From a bacterium (GTDB lineage: Bacteria > Verrucomicrobiota > Verrucomicrobiia > Limisphaerales > UBA11358), in contig JAJXXI010000272.1 in assembly GCA_021781185.1 (NCBI GenBank), forward strand, positions 1 through 8,023: DNA of 8,023 bases, read 5' to 3'. The notes below the pieces were generated by a model. The model made no database searches, was not told the DNA's origin, and saw only the letters and a program-made list of their open reading frames with translations. Below are positions 5,843 through 8,023 of this stretch, one piece after another (the stretch's first letter is position 1; each line of letters opens with the position of its first letter). Both the position numbers and the translations under genes were made by a program.

Positions 5843-7683
5843 TTGGCGGGTGAGAGCGGCCAGACTTTGACGGCCTCGCCCTTCAAGGCGATTTCAAACG
5901 GACCGGGGAATGGATTTTTTCCATCGCGCTTCTTGCCAAAATAATCGGTGACGATTTTCACCGGCGAGCCGTCGGGATTTTCGTAGGCGCAGCCTGTCAC
6001 TTTGGCCTTGCCCAGCAAATCCGTGGTCACGAGTTTACCTTTCGCTGTATCGCGCCACGGCTTCTCCTCAACAAGCGTGAGATACCAGCCGTCGGCTTGT
6101 TTCTCCAGCTTCGCAGCGACATCAACGTTGGTGGCCACGAGCGATTCGGCATCAAATTTGGACGGTTGTGTGCCTTTGGCAAACACATTACCGGCGGCGA
6201 AACACGACAGAACCGATTTGTCCAGTTTGCGACCGTCCCAGTTGCCGGCGAAAAGATTGTTGTAAAAACGATGGTCACCACTGTCGCCGTTCGTCGAGGG
6301 ATGCATCCCGGCGATGAGCGTGTCATGCGCCGATTGAAACGGCGTGATGCGATTGTCGCCGTAACGAACATTAACATCCCCAGCAATCAGATTTTGCGCA
6401 AAGGCCACGCCTTCGGAGTCCAAGTCCAAGGCTCGCTTGGACAACAGCACATTGTTCGCAACCAGTATCGGGCCGTGCTGCATCTCCAAAAAAATATCCT
6501 CGTCGTTGTCGTGCATCAGATTACCGACGATTTGGCTGCCCTGGCCCATCCAGTCCAGCCAGATGCCACTGCGATTGCCGCAGCGGTAAATGTGATTGTG
6601 GCGGATGATCACATCAATCGCTCCGTGAAATTTGATGCCGGCCATCTCCGCCCCGCCATAAAGATTGCGGATATGGATGTCGTGAATCACGTTGTCGGAA
6701 ATCGTGCTGAAGGCGCAGCCCAAGCTGCCGACGATACCCGTTTGCTCGCAATGGGAAATCTCGTTGTTGCGGACGAGGTGGCTGCCAACCGTCGCCTGAT
6801 TCCAGCCGTTCGTCAGCGCCCGCGTCAGCGTCCCGACGTAACCCTCGGCGGATTCCGCGCGGTTGTCCCATTCATCACCGTATTTGCCGAGTGCCACGCC
6901 GCAACAAGGCGAATAGCAAATACGGTTGTTCTCAATAATCCAGCCTTTGCACCAATACGCGGAAATAATACCGATCTGCGCGGCCGTCGGCGGCGCCCAC
7001 GGCGAAGCAGCGGCCCGGAACTCAAAACCGCGCACCGTCAGATAATTGATGCCCGTCTGCGACGGCGTGAATACGGTTTGGCGAACGTTAATTTCGACGT
7101 TTTGTTCGTTCGGATTCACGCCTTTAAACTGCGCCAAAATCGTCGTGTTCGTCGCATCCACGGCCACAAACCACAGCGCGTTGCTGCCCGTTGGTCGCAG
7201 GACTTGATCCTGTTTGGTCGTTTCCGTCAGCCAGTCACCGTTGAGATAAACCGCGCCGGCGTGTAATCCGCGCGGGTTGTAACACCAGTCGCCGTAAAGG
7301 ACGTCGGCGAAGGGATTGAACTTGCCGAAAAAAGAATTCGGCACCACCACCAGCCAAGTATCGTTTGTCACCTTGACCCAACCCCTGACCGGCTCTGCGC
7401 CGGTGAGCACCACTTTCTCGCCCGGCGCGGCCTGATAAACAATGCGCTTCGCGTCGGATATGCCGCCGCGCGGCGGGTTGATGCGTTCGCGGTAAATGCC
7501 TTCGTGAACCGTGACGACATCGCCCGGTTGCGCCGCGTCCGCCGCCCGTTGCACCGTGCGGAACGGCGCGCGCTGCGTGCCGGGATTCGTGTCCGCACCA
7601 CTCGTGGCAACGTGATATTCGGCGGCTTGAAGTTTCGCGGCCAGCACAAAGGCTGCCGCCGACAAGAGGAATGATGCTTTCAT
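5839..7683 (-). CDS. Secreted right-handed parallel beta-helix protein (putative polysaccharide-active)
   Basis: A 614-residue protein with an N-terminal signal peptide: Lys at position 2, a hydrophobic core at about 4-16, and likely cleavage near LQAA at 18-21. The mature protein should therefore be exported. Residues 22-100 match the opening of DUF1565/beta-helix proteins (YHVATSGADTNPGTQ, then PFRTVQRAADAAQPGD and GIYRERI). Residues about 210-480 contain repeated short beta-strand turns rich in Asn ladders (ENNRI, VRNNEISH, ISDNVIHD, IRHNHIYRC, IVGNLMHDN, VANNVLL, FYNNLFAG), typical of a parallel beta-helix. Acidic residues in GIWLDWMG (Asp377) and DEDIFLEMQHG (Asp396, Glu400) are candidate active-site residues by analogy with beta-helix glycosidases and lyases; this is inference. 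Residues 500-614 form a separate tail. It starts within the stop of the upstream UroD-like gene (ATGA), and its own stop overlaps the next ORF the same way. It could be a GH141-like or polysaccharide-lyase-like enzyme or only a binding protein. The sequence does not settle which. Confidence 0.85.
   Translation of the reverse strand: MKASFLLSAAAFVLAAKLQAAEYHVATSGADTNPGTQRAPFRTVQRAADAAQPGDVVTVHEGIYRERINPPRGGISDAKRIVYQAAPGEKVVLTGAEPVRGWVKVTNDTWLVVVPNSFFGKFNPFADVLYGDWCYNPRGLHAGAVYLNGDWLTETTKQDQVLRPTGSNALWFVAVDATNTTILAQFKGVNPNEQNVEINVRQTVFTPSQTGINYLTVRGFEFRAAASPWAPPTAAQIGIISAYWCKGWIIENNRICYSPCCGVALGKYGDEWDNRAESAEGYVGTLTRALTNGWNQATVGSHLVRNNEISHCEQTGIVGSLGCAFSTISDNVIHDIHIRNLYGGAEMAGIKFHGAIDVIIRHNHIYRCGNRSGIWLDWMGQGSQIVGNLMHDNDEDIFLEMQHGPILVANNVLLSKRALDLDSEGVAFAQNLIAGDVNVRYGDNRITPFQSAHDTLIAGMHPSTNGDSGDHRFYNNLFAGNWDGRKLDKSVLSCFAAGNVFAKGTQPSKFDAESLVATNVDVAAKLEKQADGWYLTLVEEKPWRDTAKGKLVTTDLLGKAKVTGCAYENPDGSPVKIVTDYFGKKRDGKNPFPGPFEIALKGEAVKVWPLSPAK
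7680..7683 (-). other. ATGA stop/start overlap between UroD-like gene and beta-helix gene
   Basis: The TGA stop of the upstream UroD-like gene (7682-7680) and the ATG of the beta-helix gene (7683-7681) share bases. No Shine-Dalgarno motif precedes the ATG, so translational coupling by a terminating ribosome is the likely means of initiation. Confidence 0.8.
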
Positions 7684-8023
7684 AAAAGATGAAATCGTAT
7701 TTTTTGACGTGAAATTGATGGCCGGCCATTGTCCTTGATGGCCCGAAACATCGCCAGCACATTTTCAATCAGCGAATTGCCCTGAATGTTGTGGACAGCG
7801 TTGCAGACGAAGCCGCCGTCCTGGTTGAAAATCTCAATCCGTTCGCGCACCTCGCGATACACGTCTTCGGGCGACTGATACATCGTGTGTTGCGTATTCA
7901 CGCAGCCGCCCCAGAACGTCATGTCTTTGCCGAAATTTTTCTTCAGCTCCGCCGCGTCCATGCCGGCGTCGGAGCATTGCACGGGATTCAGGATGTCGAA
8001 ACCGGCCTCGATGAAGTCTGGAA
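7680..8023 (-). CDS. UroD-superfamily methyltransferase-like protein, C-terminal part (5' end outside window)
   Basis: The reading frame is open to the window edge, so only about the last 113 residues are visible. They carry the C-terminal signature of the uroporphyrinogen-decarboxylase superfamily as found in methyltransferase-like members: FIEAGFDILNPVQ, then GMDAAELKKNFG, then FWGGCVNTQ, and near the end GGFVCNAVHNIQGNSLIENVLAMF. These strands and helices close the TIM barrel, and the VHNIQ segment lies where the last metal or substrate ligand is usually found. The HxCG-type motif would be upstream of the window. The C-terminal tail after AMFRAIKD is about 13 residues longer than I expect, and its stop TGA lies inside the next gene's ATG (ATGA overlap at 7680-7683). 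It resembles the complete paralogue at 4430-5533 more than the remnant at 5537-5842. This is not heme-pathway HemE. Substrate and reaction are unknown; the family call is secure, the exact function is not. Confidence 0.88.
   Translation of the reverse strand, partial: PDFIEAGFDILNPVQCSDAGMDAAELKKNFGKDMTFWGGCVNTQHTMYQSPEDVYREVRERIEIFNQDGGFVCNAVHNIQGNSLIENVLAMFRAIKDNGRPSISRQKIRFHLL

Noticed and set aside
6097..7266. Long plus-strand open frame of 389 codons antisense to the beta-helix gene
   Set aside because: Its translation has no recognisable motif or signal. The opposite strand encodes a protein with a signal peptide and clear beta-helix repeats, so the open frame is a by-product of codon bias.
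5537..7982. One UroD-like gene split in two by insertion of the beta-helix gene
   Set aside because: The upstream piece already has a complete C-terminus, and the downstream piece repeats the C-terminal region of a different branch, so the two are not halves of one gene. No terminal inverted repeats or target duplication were seen.

Overview
The window is a stretch of bacterial DNA, moderately GC-rich by eye, coding almost wall to wall on the minus strand. Transcription runs from position 8023 down to 1. I see no plus-strand gene, RNA gene, CRISPR array, insertion sequence or clear terminator. The longest gap between genes is 38 bases, and most junctions overlap or sit within 13 bases, so the whole window looks like the inside of one long operon whose promoter lies outside it. 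The gene mix (several uroporphyrinogen-decarboxylase-like proteins, DUF1638, a TIM-barrel epimerase-like protein and a secreted beta-helix protein) and the lack of Shine-Dalgarno motifs before any of the seven starts suggest an uncultured Verrucomicrobiota or a related PVC-group bacterium. This assignment is an inference.

Layout in transcription order: (1) 8023-7680, the C-terminal end of a UroD-superfamily protein; (2) 7683-5839, a secreted right-handed beta-helix protein that starts inside the previous stop (ATGA); (3) 5842-5537, a 101-residue ORF that looks like a remnant of a MtaA/CmuA-type UroD-like methyltransferase, again joined by ATGA; (4) 5533-4430, a complete UroD-like protein with HTDG where the zinc-type HxCG motif is expected; (5) 4416-2158, a 752-residue fusion of a membrane di-iron desaturase/hydroxylase, a Rieske [2Fe-2S] domain and an NqrF-like FAD/NADH reductase; (6) 2155-1259, a xylose-isomerase/IolE-like TIM-barrel protein; (7) 1220-477, a DUF1638 protein; (8) 466-1, the N-terminal part of another UroD-like protein that runs off the window.

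The standout is gene 5. It puts an oxygen-activating membrane di-iron enzyme and its whole electron-transfer chain from NADH into one polypeptide. The desaturase part resembles, from memory, the MocD group, the oxygenase component of the rhizopine (3-O-methyl-scyllo-inosamine) O-demethylation system MocD-MocE-MocF. The next gene is a TIM-barrel protein of the broad IolE/MocC type, and the surrounding genes belong to families associated with methyl transfer. A working hypothesis is an aerobic oxidative O-demethylation (or hydroxylation) step for a methylated sugar or cyclitol, followed by isomerase/dehydratase chemistry, with the beta-helix protein possibly acting on an extracellular glycan. 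The substrate, and how the UroD-like proteins and DUF1638 take part, cannot be read from the sequence. No corrinoid-binding protein is visible in the window.
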